A stretch of DNA of 64,000 bases from Metallyticus violacea (GCA_030762175.1 CM060833.1:169708501-169772500); one strand, 5' to 3'; positions 33,401 to 45,694 are shown, counted from the stretch's first letter. Translations and numbers: made by a program. The notes: generated by a model not told the origin, from the sequence alone.

Positions 33401-33889
33401 ATTTTCATTGTGTATTGTCAGATTGTATATCTCGAGTAACAAGATGCATTTTATGAAAAAGTTAAGATAGGTGGCGAATCCTCCAACATAATAAATAATA
33501 TCCTTAACGTATTAAAGACAAAAATTTCAAATGAAGGCAATGAGTACGGATTTTTGAGACGATAGGCTGTGATAAATGGAGTTATCAAATTAATATCTCC
33601 TGTAAGTACACCGACCTGTTCACAAAGAGGAATAGCATGAGGTTTGGTACGATGCCTGCGAGTACATTTGTACTTGGCATGGAGATGGAGATCGAATGAT
33701 GAAAAGTTTGAAAACAAAATACACGAATATTAATAACAAGAATGTTGAGACCTATTTAAGTATTTGCAAAAACAGAAGTATCATATCACTATCCCTACCT
33801 TCCTGTAAAATTATGAAAATTACATTACCTAGTTCAAACTTCCTCACAGCTGGCCGTTTGTGTCTTTGTTCCCAATGGGGGCACTTCCG
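30416..33889. other. Intergenic; overlapping unidentified minus-strand frames at 31623-32251
   Basis: The frames at 31623-32251 show no family motif. A word of about 40 bp near 31335-31375 (ACTAATGGACATAACTCAG) is shared with 9423-9465 and 49503-49548. 32628-32650 is an AT-rich palindromic repeat. Nothing else recognised. Confidence 0.4.
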
Positions 33890-34240
33890 AGAGAAAGGAA
33901 TGAGATGAGGAAAACTCTGAGTCCCTAACAGAACACTTCAACGCCAGTGGAGTTCCCATTCAACCCAAGGAGCTTGAGCCCCTCAGAAGGCCCGACTTCA
34001 TACAGGACATTGGGGCGGAAACCTTTACAAAGAGCAAGCCGCGCCAGCCAATCTCGCTTTGGCACTTTCGGCTCTGTAACAGCAGACGCAGGGAAAGGAT
34101 ATGAAATGGACGAGCGGAAATTTCGTTCACAGCAAAGATCCAGCTCAGCATTCGCCTAAGCGACCAGGAGAAACTGCGAAAACCCCAAGGTCAGAATGGC
34201 CGGCCCCAAACCGGAACCTCCCGAATGCATTATCACCTGA
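33890..34240 (-). mobile_element. SINE-like repeat (SINE3), probably tRNA-derived
   Basis: The minus strand begins near 34240 with a head like a decayed tRNA (GGAGGTTCCGGTTTGGGGCC where a B box would be), followed by TCTGACCTTGGGG and TCGCTTAGGCGAATGCTGAG, words typical of arthropod SINE bodies. Its higher GC and CpG content than the surroundings favours an inserted repeat. The plus-strand open frames here (33947-34159, 34101-34475) follow from that composition and are not considered genes. Confidence 0.5.
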
Positions 34241-34247
34241 AACGGTT

Positions 34248-34544
34248 TTTTTTATTTGTTTTATTTACGGATGCTCTTTAACAGCTGAGGTCATCAGCGT
34301 CCCATTCAAATCAGGGTGTGAAACGGCCGACAAATTTTGCTCAGAGGCCTCTTCTTTCAGGCTTGAGGTTCTTTTTCGTGCCGTAAATGTACGACATGGG
34401 ACCCACAGCTTTACTTCCCTTCCGAAGGAAGCCATACTTAGGGTTTTTACACCCGAAAAAATCCATCGGTCCTGACCGGGTTTGAACCCGCGATCTTGGG
34501 TGTAGAAGGCAAGTATGGTTACCACTACACCTGCAGGGCCGACA
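34248..34544 (-). mobile_element. SINE2, full length
   Basis: The minus-strand head has GTGTAGTGGTAACC (A box region) and GGTTCAAACCCGG (B box), like Asp/Glu/Gly/Val-type tRNAs. The body has GATTTTTTCGGGTG, CGAAAAAGAACCTCA and AATGGGACGCTGATGACC; the tail has TAAAGAGCATCCG. Lies directly beside SINE3. Confidence 0.88.
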
Positions 34545-35503
34545 TCCGCTCGGTATCATCTTGGACATAACACACCAATATCGATATCACTTTCACATTC
34601 CCGATTTCTTTACCTTTTATTTTTTAAATTGAGGAGTAGACGAATCCTCCTGGACTGACTTTTCTGTTCCTAGTTCACGTTTCATTCAGGTGAACACGCT
34701 ACATAATTATCTGAAAGGACGCAACGGAGCTATTTCTGAACATGTGTAAGGTGATGAGGCAACCAACATGATGCAATTTTTGCAAGCCTTTCAATACTTG
34801 GAGACAGTTGAACGGAATGTTTCTACCCCTGCAGCAATCCTCTCACTATCCACTTTCACAGAGATAGAATCAACTCTACTGCAGTGTCAGGGTGACCTAC
34901 CTGTGGCGCATCCTCCATATTCTCATATCATTACCGAAAGAGTACTTTACACATGCCACCGTACGATATGAGAAGGCGTCTTTGTTACAGACCTCCCGCA
35001 GACTCTCATGACATTCTTTAGTTTCCTGTATGCCACACCTCATTTTTGACCCACGAGTATTTTCAGAGCGGTATTCTTTGATATCACTATTTCACATCTT
35101 CGCAAGTGTTCTATTATAACTTTCGCAATAAAGACCATGAGTGTGTTGCGTAAATCTCGTCTTCTCTCGCTAGTTACTGTGGCATGTGGCGAAAGTATTT
35201 CCTTTTATTCCGACCTCATAGGAGCACAGGAGATAAAAACCACATTTAGACTTTAGTGATAGATACATCTTCCGTTGAAATGCATTTGGCGCTCAAGACT
35301 TGTTATTAAGTTAACATTGTTACGTCAGGAGTGCTTAGCTCCGGCTCTTTTGGAGCCTGCATGTTTTTATGCATTTCTCTGCTTGTTAAAATGTATGAAT
35401 AACTTATATATGCGTTCCCCCATACAGACAACAGTTTGGTGATTCCGTATGTCTTCTGTCTACTTGTTTTATGCAGCGAATATATCAGACATTTCCTTAT
35501 TTT
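34545..35503. other. Intergenic; second copy of a dispersed repeat
   Basis: 34825-35040 resembles 21190-21420 (see there). No gene recognised. Confidence 0.4.
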
Positions 35504-35513
35504 GAGGTTTTAT

Positions 35514-35795
35514 AACCGCCACGGGTGGCCGAGGTCGTTAAGGCGCGGACTCGTGAGCGGAAGGTTTGGGGTTCGAATCCCGCCAGGACCGTCCTCCCTT
35601 ACGGAGGTTTTTTCAGCTTTTCCTCAGTCCTCATAACTGGCAAATGCCGGGGAGGTACACTTAGGCCTGGAACGTTCCTTACTTTAAAAAAATCCTTTCA
35701 CAATATACCATTTCATCTCATGTATCATTAGTGTCCACCACCTGGGGTGCCTTAGTAGTAAAAACGGGCGTTAAACACTACTCAAAAAAAAAAAA
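35514..35795 (+). mobile_element. SINE1 with 10-bp target duplication
   Basis: Flanked by GAGGTTTTAT at 35504-35513 and 35796-35805. The head CCGCCACGGGTGGCCGAGG, B box GGTTCGAATCCC, body and tail ACGGGCGTTAAACACTACTC with a short A-run are close to the family consensus seen in this window, so this is one of the younger copies. Confidence 0.94.
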
Positions 35796-35805
35796 GAGGT
35801 TTTAT

Positions 35806-37144
35806 CCTCCCCCCAAAAAAAATCTTTTATAAAAACGTATATCATACTGTATTCTTATCTTTAGTCGCGTATGTATGAAGTAAAAAGATTGCCAGTGTGT
35901 AAATGCCTAGAGGGAAATTTTGTATCTGGCTAGCGTGCACTTTGAAGTCAAAAGTACTCCACTACTCATAACGGTCATTAGTCAGTTGATTTCTTTTATT
36001 GCCATTGCAAGCTGTTAATATAGAGTGCCTCTGGTTCTTTTTATAACCTTCTTTTCACTCATACTGTGCTTCCATATCATATAAAAACATTTTGAATGAA
36101 AAATACAGTTTTACAGAAACCAACATTAAAGCAATCACCCTCATTTTTTTTTTTTTTTTTTTTAAACTCGACTCCATCGATTAAGAGAGCTCTTTCTGAA
36201 AGAAGCTTATAAATGTTTTAGTGACTGCTCAAACCAAGGAGTAATTAACATTTTTCCCAATTTAGTACACGTTCTTGGTGTTCTTGAAGCTAAAGTCAAA
36301 ATCTCTGACATACTTTCCAAGTTATTTCGTGACACAGTTGAGTTTGGTGAAATAAAAAACGTTTTTTTGGCATAGCTTGGCGACAACATTAAACTACAGT
36401 TTCGGTAAGGCTGTTAGAGGAGTAAAAACAATATATTTTACAAACTTAAAACGATTACGGAATCATTTAATTGATACAAAGGACGCAATTAAGTTTGCTC
36501 ATGGATATTTCAGCACTGCTGCCAAATGTCTTTATTTGACATTACAGCTATTGTTGACATGATGTCGTATATCTTCATTTTTATAAAGTGAGGATTAAAG
36601 TACTTAATTAACGGTGAATATGAAGAATTTCTGGAATGCATTAGCACTACATAGCGGACTTTAACTGTCAGCAATAAAGAGGCTAGTGAAAACGTTGCTA
36701 CCAGTAGAATCGCATTCTCCGAGAATTAATAACCGAAGTTTGCTTGTGATTTCTGCATAATCAGGCAGTCATTTTCCAGAAGGCAGCATGAAAATCTTAA
36801 TTTAAAGAAAGTGCTAATGCTAGCAGTGGCTGGAGAAATCAAGGCCGAATGGACAAGTCACTTTCAGAAGATTAGTAAATAACAGCGGATTAAAAAACCC
36901 AAGAATAAGAATTAAAATCGTTTTTAAGATAAATTTGTCTTAAGAGTCTGTAATGAATTATACAAAATTATTTAGTGAGTTCTCTTCCTTAAGACAGTTG
37001 TTACTGAAGAAACACAGCAGAAATGGGGAGGGGGAAAATCCTCACACCAGGGCTGACAACAATTTAAAAGAATTGTTTGGATACCCTGAAAATACCACAT
37101 AAGAATTTATGCAAACTTCCTGCTAAAATTTGCAATGTGTTCCT
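35806..37144. other. Intergenic, nothing recognised
   Basis: AT-rich with a T-tract at 36145-36163. Confidence 0.4.
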
Positions 37145-37222
37145 GATTTCTTCCTCTTCCTCTTCTTCTTCCTCTTCTTCTTTCTCTTCCTCTTCTTCTT
37201 CTTCTTCTTCTTCTTCTTCTTC
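37145..37222. repeat. (TCT)n/(TCC)n microsatellite at the tail of a SINE2
   Basis: About 78 bp of TTC/CTC units adjoining the 3' end of the minus-strand SINE2 at 37223, again a tail-derived satellite. Confidence 0.92.
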
Positions 37223-37497
37223 TGATTGGTTTATTTGTGGACGCCCTTTAACATCTCATGTCACCAGCATCCCATTCAAATGAGGGCGTGAAACTACCGA
37301 CAAATTTTGCTCAGAGGCCTCTTTTTTCAGGCCTGAGGTTCTTTTTCGTGCCGTAAATATAGACACGGGACCCACGACTGCATCCCTTTCGAAGGATTTA
37401 TACGCCCGAAAAAATCCATCGATTCTAACCTGGATCGAATCCGCGATCTTGGGTTTAGGATGCAAGTATGGTTACCACTACACTACCAGGACCGAAC
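37223..37497 (-). mobile_element. SINE2, nearly full length
   Basis: Minus-strand head with GTGTAGTGGTAACC and a mutated B box (GATTCGATCCAGG), then GATTTTTTCGGGCG, CGAAAAAGAACCTCAGG and AATGGGATGCTGGTGAC. Confidence 0.87.
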
Positions 37498-38084
37498 ATT
37501 TTAATACAGAAATATGCTTTTCAATCAAAGTATAGTTTAAATTAGATCTCCAGCTGCGTATAGGGACTCTCAAGTGTACAGTGGTTATTAATTAAAATTG
37601 AGAAGGTAGCTGGAAGAAGGACATTTACTCCAAATCCTTTTGTTTGCGGGAAATGACATTTTTCCAAAGGACTTTTAATGAATAATAGCTTAATAATATA
37701 TTAATTTTAAGTGTTAAAAACTAATATATTGATACAAAGGAAAATTTATAGTGACGTATTAGTATTTTTCACATAAGCATTGTAGTAATTTTATTAAATT
37801 TATTTTAATCTCAAAAGGCTGGAATATGTTTATTCTCTTTCTGTATTCTGAAGAATGACTCCTACTAGTGGCACTGTCACTGTCTTCAAAGATTCTCCTA
37901 ACATTCTTGCTGCAAATAGCAGCATCCTTTAGCTCGTTCTGAAAGTAAGGAACACCTAACAGATCATGTTTACCTGATAAGAAATGTTCATATTTGGGTG
38001 AATAATAAAGCTCCAGGCTTCCTGTTCGCACATGTTTTGAATCTTGCATTGATTACCTGCTGGGAATGTTTAGGAAATAGATTT
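37498..38084. other. Intergenic; unidentified 96-codon minus-strand open frame 37759-38049
   Basis: The minus-strand frame (starting MQDSKHVRTGSLELYYSPKY) has a protein-like composition, but I recognise no family and there is no codon context to support a gene. Confidence 0.3.
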
Positions 38085-38275
38085 ACAATGCGACTGCTGA
38101 TCGGCAGGTCCCGGTTTCGAACCCCGGCATCTATTCATAAATGTTCTAAGTTAGGGAAGACATCCAACCAGCCTCACGAGAACAATTAGGGAGCTGCCTG
38201 ATGGAGATGTAGCGTCCTTTAATGGTGACCTGCGAGGTATCGGTGTGCTGGTCACAAGCGCCCCCCCCCCCCCTC
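38085..38275 (+). mobile_element. SINE4-like repeat with tRNA-like B box
   Basis: GGTTTCGAACCCCGG at about 38110 is B-box-like. It is followed by CTCACGAGAACAATTAGGGAGCTGC..., GATGTAGCG and GTGTGCTGGTCACAAGCGCC, and ends in a C-run (38262-38275). This pattern is known from arthropod tRNA-derived SINEs. Only one copy is in the window, so boundaries are uncertain. Confidence 0.6.
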
Positions 38276-38770
38276 CCTGCAAAAGTGCTCTCTATTAGTG
38301 ATTTCGCAATGTGGAGGTAGAGAACACGGCGGTTGCTGCGATAAACTAAAGCTCTTGATGGTTAACAAAGCCTAGAGGAAGTTTTGTAATGGCGATTCCG
38401 GTGTTATATCACAGCCTGGTCAAGCAAACAGTTAAATAGAGATTATTACGCACACAGGTATTTAAAGTCTCAATGACGTTTTTATATTCCTGATTGGTCA
38501 AAATTCCGAATACATTATGCCGGAAAAAAAAAACGTGATTTCTAAGTTAGTTGTTTAAGAAAACTAGTTACAAAACGCATCTTCGCATTATTCTTGTTTT
38601 GCCTGCCGCCTAATCAGGCAGGAAAGCGATGTTCACAACTTCCTTGGACTGTTTAAATTTTTAACAACGTACACAAATAATACCAGAGAATTTAAATTCT
38701 TCTTAGATAGACTTTCATGCAACTATAGAAAAATGCATCATCATTATTATGAACTCTAATAACGAATATA

Positions 38771-39406
38771 CAGAGGGTGCCAATAATGTATACACATTTC
38801 AAGCAAAGAAAAAACTGTGTTAACTAACAAAACTGAGTTCACACAAACAGAAAATGATGAGCACTAATCATCTTAGACTTTTACAGTTACAACAGTTGCT
38901 CAAACTGCCCATCATCGGCATCGATACTCTTCTGAGTATGTTGAACTACTGATTGAGCAACGTTTGCGAAAGTGTCCTCAGCGATTGCAATACATGCTGT
39001 TTCAATTTCTTCCCGAAGTGCTGTCAGTGTAGCTGGTTTTTCTACGGTATATAAAATCCTTAAGAGTTCCCCATAGGTAGAAGTCCAACGGCGGTTCTGT
39101 TCTGTGCACCTTCTCTATGAACTTCAACAATATTTTCGGTTTTTCAATACCACTTCAAAATTGCTTTTCACCGTTCAAACGATAATCTTGGCTCCATCTT
39201 GTTGTAGCAACGCTAGCATAACATAATATGAGTCACATCTGTTTACAGAGCACCACACGATAATCTTGGCTTCATTTGATCATTGTTGAGTCACATCTGT
39301 TTACAGAACATCATACTACACATTACTGTTGTGTCTCGGTTCAACTTTGAAATATATTAAATATATATCTTCTATGAAAGTGTGTGTACATTTTTGCCAC
39401 CCTCGG
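38771..39406. mobile_element. Internally deleted (MITE-like) derivative of the DDE element at 54248-55693
   Basis: 636 bp with terminal repeats CAGAGGGTGCCAATAATGTA (from 38771) and, inverted, ending ...TTGCCACCCTCGG at 39406, flanked by TA on both sides. The left 290 bp match 54248-54556 and the right part matches 55300-55693. The sequence jumps directly from the word GTAGAAGTCCAACG (equivalent to 54556) to GCGGTTCTGTTCTG (equivalent to 55297), removing most of the transposase. It could only move with help from a full element. Confidence 0.85.
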
Positions 39407-40309
39407 TATGTGAGCCAGAGGATATGTGCAATAATAACTAACACATCTTTACCTTTATTTTTGAATTCTCATTATACTCAGTTTCAACTTCTAATAGAAT
39501 TTCGCCCCCTTCTTGTGAAATATGTAGCCTAGTGAACAAGTATATTTTGTGATACTGCTTTAGCTTTTATCTCGTTTTAGTGAAAAAATAGCATATGAGC
39601 TAAGAAAAACAATTTAAAACTTATATTGCAGGATATTTAATTTTTATTTTCTTTCTCTTTAGAGTATGTGCTAAACAGTTATTAAAAAAAATCTGGATTT
39701 TCAAAACACAGACTATAAGTTTTTCCTTGAGATTAATAATTGGAATGTTGTATAAATTCTACATTCCTAGATTCTAATTTCTGGCAAGTTTTTAGGTCTG
39801 ATGTTGTATGCACCTCTTTTCTCTTCAAAGGTACAATCATTTAAGTTTTTGCCTTGAATGAATATCAGGTCCAAAAAAGTCTGCTAAGCCTGCGCATTGT
39901 TTTAAATATAATATTGCCCAGTTTTATTCTCTGATGATTTTAGAACGTGTTTCTCTGCGAGTGTAGTTAGGTGCTTTCGATACGAATCATGACCAATATA
40001 TTTTTTGTTTAGATTATTTTAGCTCGATAATGAATTAAAGTGTTCCCTATCATATCATTAGGGAATAACTTAAAACATTTTATTTCACAACATTTACTAA
40101 CAGGAGAAACTTTTTTTTCTATGTATTTGCTTTCCTTAATTACTAATATGTTTACCTGGCTTCCATTATTCTTTACTCCCAATTAGAAATTAACTACTAA
40201 CTAACCCAATTAGTAATTAATCATTACTACAGAGACGACCAAAATTAAGCAGTAATGCTATGAATCAACAATGGATTAAGGCATAATTTATTTTAAACAA
40301 ATATAACTA
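39407..40309. other. Intergenic, nothing recognised
   Basis: AT-rich; no coding or repeat signal. Confidence 0.4.
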
Positions 40310-40490
40310 CTGACCGTCTGTGTAGTAGTAGCGTATAAGACTACTAATCTGGGGGTCCTGGGTTCAGGCCAAGCTGTCTGGGTAAGATTTTTAAGGAGGT
40401 CCTTACCCTGATTAGGTGAATGCTAGATAGCTCTGAGGCGCCAAGCATTTGCGCCATCATTAATTCATTTCATTTCATTCATGACGATAT
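40310..40490 (+). mobile_element. SINE5-like tRNA-derived repeat
   Basis: tRNA-like head with GTGTAGTAGTAGCG (A-box region) and CCTGGGTTCAGGCC (B-box region), a body with GGAGGTCCTTACCCTGATTA, and a short tail of TTCAT repeats (40464-40485). Single copy here; family unknown. Confidence 0.6.
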
Positions 40491-41854
40491 ATTTATTCAC
40501 GTTCACAATCTACAAGCGTCGCGAGCGGACGAATTCTGTCAAAGCGACCCCCCCCCCCCAAGTGTAACAGTTCAATTAAACTAAACGCATATATAATCAA
40601 CACAAATAAATGAATGGAGAACGAATTTTGAGAATGTGGCTCGTCTTTGAGGTAAGTTGTTATAGTATTTTTAAATTATATGAATGTAGATATCTTTCTT
40701 TTGAAGAAAATGTACGCTATGAAGAAATGCAAGTAGCCCTGATTACTACATTGTAAGCGAAGTTATAAAATAGATTACTGGTTAATATTTTCAACTAAAA
40801 TTATAAACCTAAATGAAAAAATAATCCGGTTTAACTAAACCCCTGGACGATTGTGCGCTCCATTAGAAAAGTTAGTTCAGCACGAAGCTTCCAATAATGT
40901 TTACTTGATGTAATTGCCTTTCTCCTACCACACAAGGTTACGTTTTAAAGTTTTAACAATGCCAAGGCCAAGGTTTTTGTAACCTGATAACTTTCGCGTG
41001 CTCGGTGTTGCAATATCTATCATCGAAACTTGAAACATGCATAATCATTTATATTTATACATAGGAGTAACTGTAGGAATAATTTATGCTTGTTTAATGC
41101 AGATCTGAATTTATAAAATATTTTTAACTTATCAAATCAGAGCATTATAGAGATATTTATGAGGTGGTATTTTGAAGATTGCTATAGGAGTATGTTATAT
41201 TTCTCCTTATTTTTTAAACTTTATGTTTCCTATCTATGAACTAACACTTACTAATTGATCGTTCCATTTCCCATCATCTCTGTAACTGACGTGAATTTCA
41301 TAAAGAATAAGTTTCTGCTGTATAAATCCCTGGACTTAAAAGAGCTTAGGTTGCCAAATTCCATTCTTTGTTTGACAAAAATTTCTATAACAATTTTGAT
41401 GGAAGAAAATGAGAGTATATGCCTTGTTAAGTGTAGGTTATTTTTTCGTCGGTTTATACCTGAAAGTGTTACATAAAGGTCTGTTCCTGTTTTAAATAGT
41501 TAATGAAAACTATTACAGAACCACACAACGTTTATTATTTTCCTATCTGATGACAAATTAAGGAGAGAGAGAAGACAGAGAAATAAAATTTTTAATGCCA
41601 CTTGACGGCATCTGATAGATTGTCATTGATGTGACAAGCTATTAATGTCGCATTTCTTTTTGCGGTATCGAATGATTAAGTGTTTGTTTGTAAAATAAGA
41701 TAAGCGTTTAAGCTAATGTAAAAACTTATCTAGGAATGCCATGCCTATGAACAACGGGTTTGTGCAAACATATAATCAGCTAAAAATATGAGATATGTTG
41801 AAGTGTGGTACACAGTGAAAAGATTTTCCAGGCTATTTCCTCAGTGCCAGTTTA
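40491..41854. other. Intergenic, nothing recognised
   Basis: AT-rich; short open frames only. A C-run lies at 40549-40559. Confidence 0.4.
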
Positions 41855-42545
41855 CGACGGGCATTCAATAAGTAATTAAACAAAGTTGTTCTCTTTCAGG
41901 GTTCGTTTTATTTAAAATACGCTGGACTGTTTGTCAATTCTTTTCTGTACCGTGCTACTTTTCAATATAACCTCTTACCGTCTGTGGTGCCTCAGCAGTA
42001 AAAACCGGCGTTAAATACTAATCAAAAATATATATAATATAAAATAAAAATAAAGCAACACTATTAACAATGTAACAAATTAACAGTAATAATAAAAGTA
42101 GAATAGGATAAACACTTAGATAAAGTCACACTTGAAATTTATATATTTCGAACTCGTTGAGTTCTTCAATGGCAAGAAGCTAGACTTTTATTATTATATA
42201 TATAATAAAAGTCTATTTGTACTGGAAGCCATGAATCCATATTTCATGTCCCGTACACCGCTGGGCCCATTTGTTCCTTATGTTAACACTTCGAGAGAGA
42301 CCCAGAAATCTTGGAACGTTTTAACTTGAGGACAATTGTGTTGACACTGATGATTGAACAGAGATGTTGATTATTTACCGATCGTCCCGTGTAAGGATGT
42401 CATCAGTGCAGGTGTGACTGCCGTGTGTGGTCGCCCGAAGCGTGGATGATCAGCGAGGCTGCTTCGACCTTCTTCTGATGATGACGTCCGTTTCGCCCAA
42501 CGGATGACATTGCGTTTATATTTCGCCATTTCTCTCCATGCGCCT
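41855..42545 (-). mobile_element. Mariner relic (same family as 56569-57400) with an embedded SINE1 tail
   Basis: The left terminus ACGACGGGCATTCAATAAGTA resembles ACGAGTGGCACTCAGTAAGT at 56569, with a shared following stretch (CTCTTTCAGGG...GTTTTATTT). The minus strand near 42390-42470 codes 'GRSSLADHPRFGRPHTAV', the linker after the HTH of mariner transposases. The SINE1 3' tail (41976-42030) sits inside. Confidence 0.6.
41976..42030 (+). mobile_element. SINE1 3'-tail fragment
   Basis: ACCGTCTGTGGTGCCTCAGC then AGTAAAAACCGGCGTTAAATACT, equal to the last 55 bp of SINE1; the rest is absent. Confidence 0.8.
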
Positions 42546-45425
42546 CTGAAGTTGGGATTGCCTCATTTTCCGCCCATGTATATTAAATTACTGCTCTTTG
42601 TTTGTAAAGCACACCATTCAGAGTAGTGGTACAAGAAAACAAACGCGAATCACGTATAGGAAACGGTGTTTCTCTAAGGGCCGCAATAAAGTACTCAAAC
42701 TTAGCAACATGCAGATTTGTTCATTAATTCGTCCATCTATTTGTTATTATAGCTGACGTTTATATTAATGGTTAATTACTCATACTATTGTCACTGCTGT
42801 CATTAATATCCTGATTTTTAATGAAAATAACTTGAGTAGTGTAGACTGCGCTTGTTTCTCTGATGCTGAAAGTCTGACAGCCTAACTGACTGTTTTGCCA
42901 CAGCTATTCTCAATGAGATTTCCCATTTAACATTGGTGAGACGAAATCTATATTTACACTTCAGGAACCTAATCTTGCTGAGATTAATTTCACAGACACA
43001 AACTAACCCCCCCCCCCCAAAAAGAACAACATTTTGTATATTCTTGATACCAAGTTTGATTTTCTGGAAGCGCATTCCAAACTGAGATAGAAAACATTTT
43101 TTTATCCCTCGAAAAAATAGTTTTGAAGTTCTGAATTCTGCTGGAGGTCAGTAAGATCATTTTTTGAGATGTCCAATCTCAGGATCAAATTTATCAGTAA
43201 CTATTTGCAATTAGTCGAAATGATATTCAAAACTTTCGTAAATCATGAAATCTCACAATTGTTAGTAGCAAAGTGAACGAGCTTGTTGAAAGCTTGTTTT
43301 TTCCTCTGAATGTTCTTGAACAAGATTTTGAAAAATTGGAAACTAGTAAAAGCATTATTACTCAGTTCTTTTTGGTATACTTATATTTTCTCTTCTAAAG
43401 AAATTTCACTTGCCAGCTTAGTAATAAATTTGTTTTCACCTTGCATACAAGTTTGGACATTATTACAGAAATGAAACTAACCTTCAATCACCATACAAAA
43501 GAATCTAGTTCAGGGTATTCCATATCTCATTCATTGAAATTTTTATTTAATGGCGAATATTGCAAAATCGTTTCAAAACCATTCCTTCCTTTATTTAATC
43601 ATCTGACATCACTGAAGTATATAAATTCATAGTAATGTAAATTAAGCTCTTAAAAAGTATTGTACTATATCACGACATAATAAAACATAGCACCATTTTG
43701 TTGCAGCTATGAAGAAAATATGCTGCTAACGTTTTCAAAAACTCTTCCTACCTCTTGTAATTTTACCTTTTTTGGAATTTTACAAAGACACCAGTCATTA
43801 TTATCACAACTGGTTTAACTAAACGGTATGAGCTAGTAATTAACAATAAGTAGCATAACAGTTTTAAAATTCAGGCTACAAAATTTAAACTGAAACAGTC
43901 AGCCCAAAGAGCAATCTCTCTTATCATTACTAAAGGCTGCAGCTGGAAATCAAGTATTGCATTATTGAACACGTGCCCCACTGCAGGAACATTACAAGGA
44001 TATCCAAAGTTTTTAGAAGTTACAAATAATAACAGTATAATTATTTCTGGAACTGCATGCTGCCCTCACAAGTACCTTAGACTCTATTTTGAAACACAAC
44101 TGCATTAATGCCACGTAACAGAAGAAGATAAAAGGAATGAGATGGTGTGTGAAATTTCACAGATACTGCACATAGGGTGTTGACTTTTCACAATATAAAG
44201 GTCAATACAGGTAGGCTACATAATTGGAATCATTTGCCCGACGGTAATAAGACTGAATACTGCTAAGGTTTCAACAGATTTACTTTCAAGATACATGTAA
44301 ATTAAAAAAAGAGAATAAATTATAGAAATTGCTTAGACAAAATTAAGACATCTGGCAGAAAACTACTAAGGAACTAGTACAGGAAATTTCTCTAGCAACA
44401 AATACTTAATGACTCTAACCAGTTAAATAAAAACAAAAAACAAATAGTTTCGTACTGCGAAATTGATTTTGGACCAGGAAGTATGTTGACATTATTGTTA
44501 TTTACAAAAAATCATGGAAACTCTGTTTTTCTCTTATCTAGGGTTTAATAACACCACTGTTCAAATCACAATATTGAGCACATTACATACAAGCACTCAA
44601 CAGCACTGCTTGAATAATCGACGAAGAGAACAGACAGGGTCGGTGGATGCAGATAAGTTTTCTCAAATATGCACCAACTTCACCGCACTGGCATGGACGT
44701 AGTTGGACGAGGGAGGAAGCGATGACATCCGCTACCGTTCCTCACTCGGTTGGTCAAGCGAACAGAGGATATTGCACTGAGGCACACGCCTTTAGTCCAA
44801 AACAGGATCTACTTCACTTTTCAAAATATTCATAACTAATTTAATTTAGCACCAAGTGGAACCCAGTTACCAGTTTTCGCTGGTTTGCTATTCTGTTTCT
44901 AGGTTGCAGAGGATGTCTTAGTGATGTACCAACACCCTCCTGCCCATGCAGTAGCATAAAGGTCCACTTTTCATTACTCATAATAGGGAAAACAATACTG
45001 CAATTAAATAGTGACAAGCTTGCCTGAGAGGAATACAGTTAAAAGTTAAACAATAATACAGCAATTGAATTAATTGTTACACTTCCTTAAAAAAAAAAAA
45101 AAAAAATTACGGATCTCGCAAAACTTCTGTCCGATGCAATGTCACGCCATTAAACTCTTTTAATGCATCAGACTGGCAATACATTGCACACAGAGGCTTG
45201 TTTCATGAAGATTACTAGTTACAAGTTCACAAGTGAAAGAATTTCCGTTTCATAAAAGAAAATATAGCATTTGTAAAGTTGTAACACTTGCTAAAATATT
45301 TCCCAAGTCAACTCTTTGAACACTCCTTGACCAATTAGCATAAACTTAAAACATCAAATCAGGTAGCCATACAATTAATTGAATGTTTCACATTAAATTC
45401 CACACAGATTACCTCATGTTCACTA
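42546..45425. other. Intergenic, nothing recognised
   Basis: AT-rich. C-run at 43007-43018 and A-run near 45089-45106. A word at about 45113-45142 (CGCAAAACTTCTGTCCGATG) is shared with 63200-63228. Confidence 0.4.
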
Positions 45426-45694
45426 CCGCCACTGATAGCCGATGTCGTTAAGGCGAGGACTCGTGAAAGGGAGTCAGGGGGTCGATTCCCACCAGGGCCG
45501 TCCTCCCTGACTAAGGCTTTTCTCAGTCCTCATAAATGGCAAATGCCAGGAAGTACCCTAAACCTAGGCGTTGAACGCTTCCTTCCTTATAAAAGTATCC
45601 TTTTCCCAATAGATTATTTCATTTCATGTATCATCAGTGTCCACCGCCTGTGGTGCTCAGTAATAGAAACGGGCATTAAACACTATTAAAAAAG
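45426..45694 (+). mobile_element. SINE1, near full length, diverged
   Basis: Head CCGCCACTGATAGCCGATG with a mutated B box (GGTCGATTCCCACC), then CAAATGCCAGGAAG, CCGCCTGTGGTGC and ACGGGCATTAAACACT. No clear flanking duplication. Confidence 0.85.

Noticed and set aside
33947..34475. Overlapping frames with proline/serine-rich translation
   Set aside because: They coincide with two adjacent SINE copies of higher GC; no protein family recognised.
35516..35600. tRNA gene (A and B boxes, GGTTCGAATCC)
   Set aside because: The same head recurs in many copies, each followed by the same 200-bp body and tail with target duplications, so it is a SINE and not a tRNA gene.
37759..38049. 96-codon minus-strand frame
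   Set aside because: No recognised domain, no promoter or splice evidence; left as unidentified sequence.
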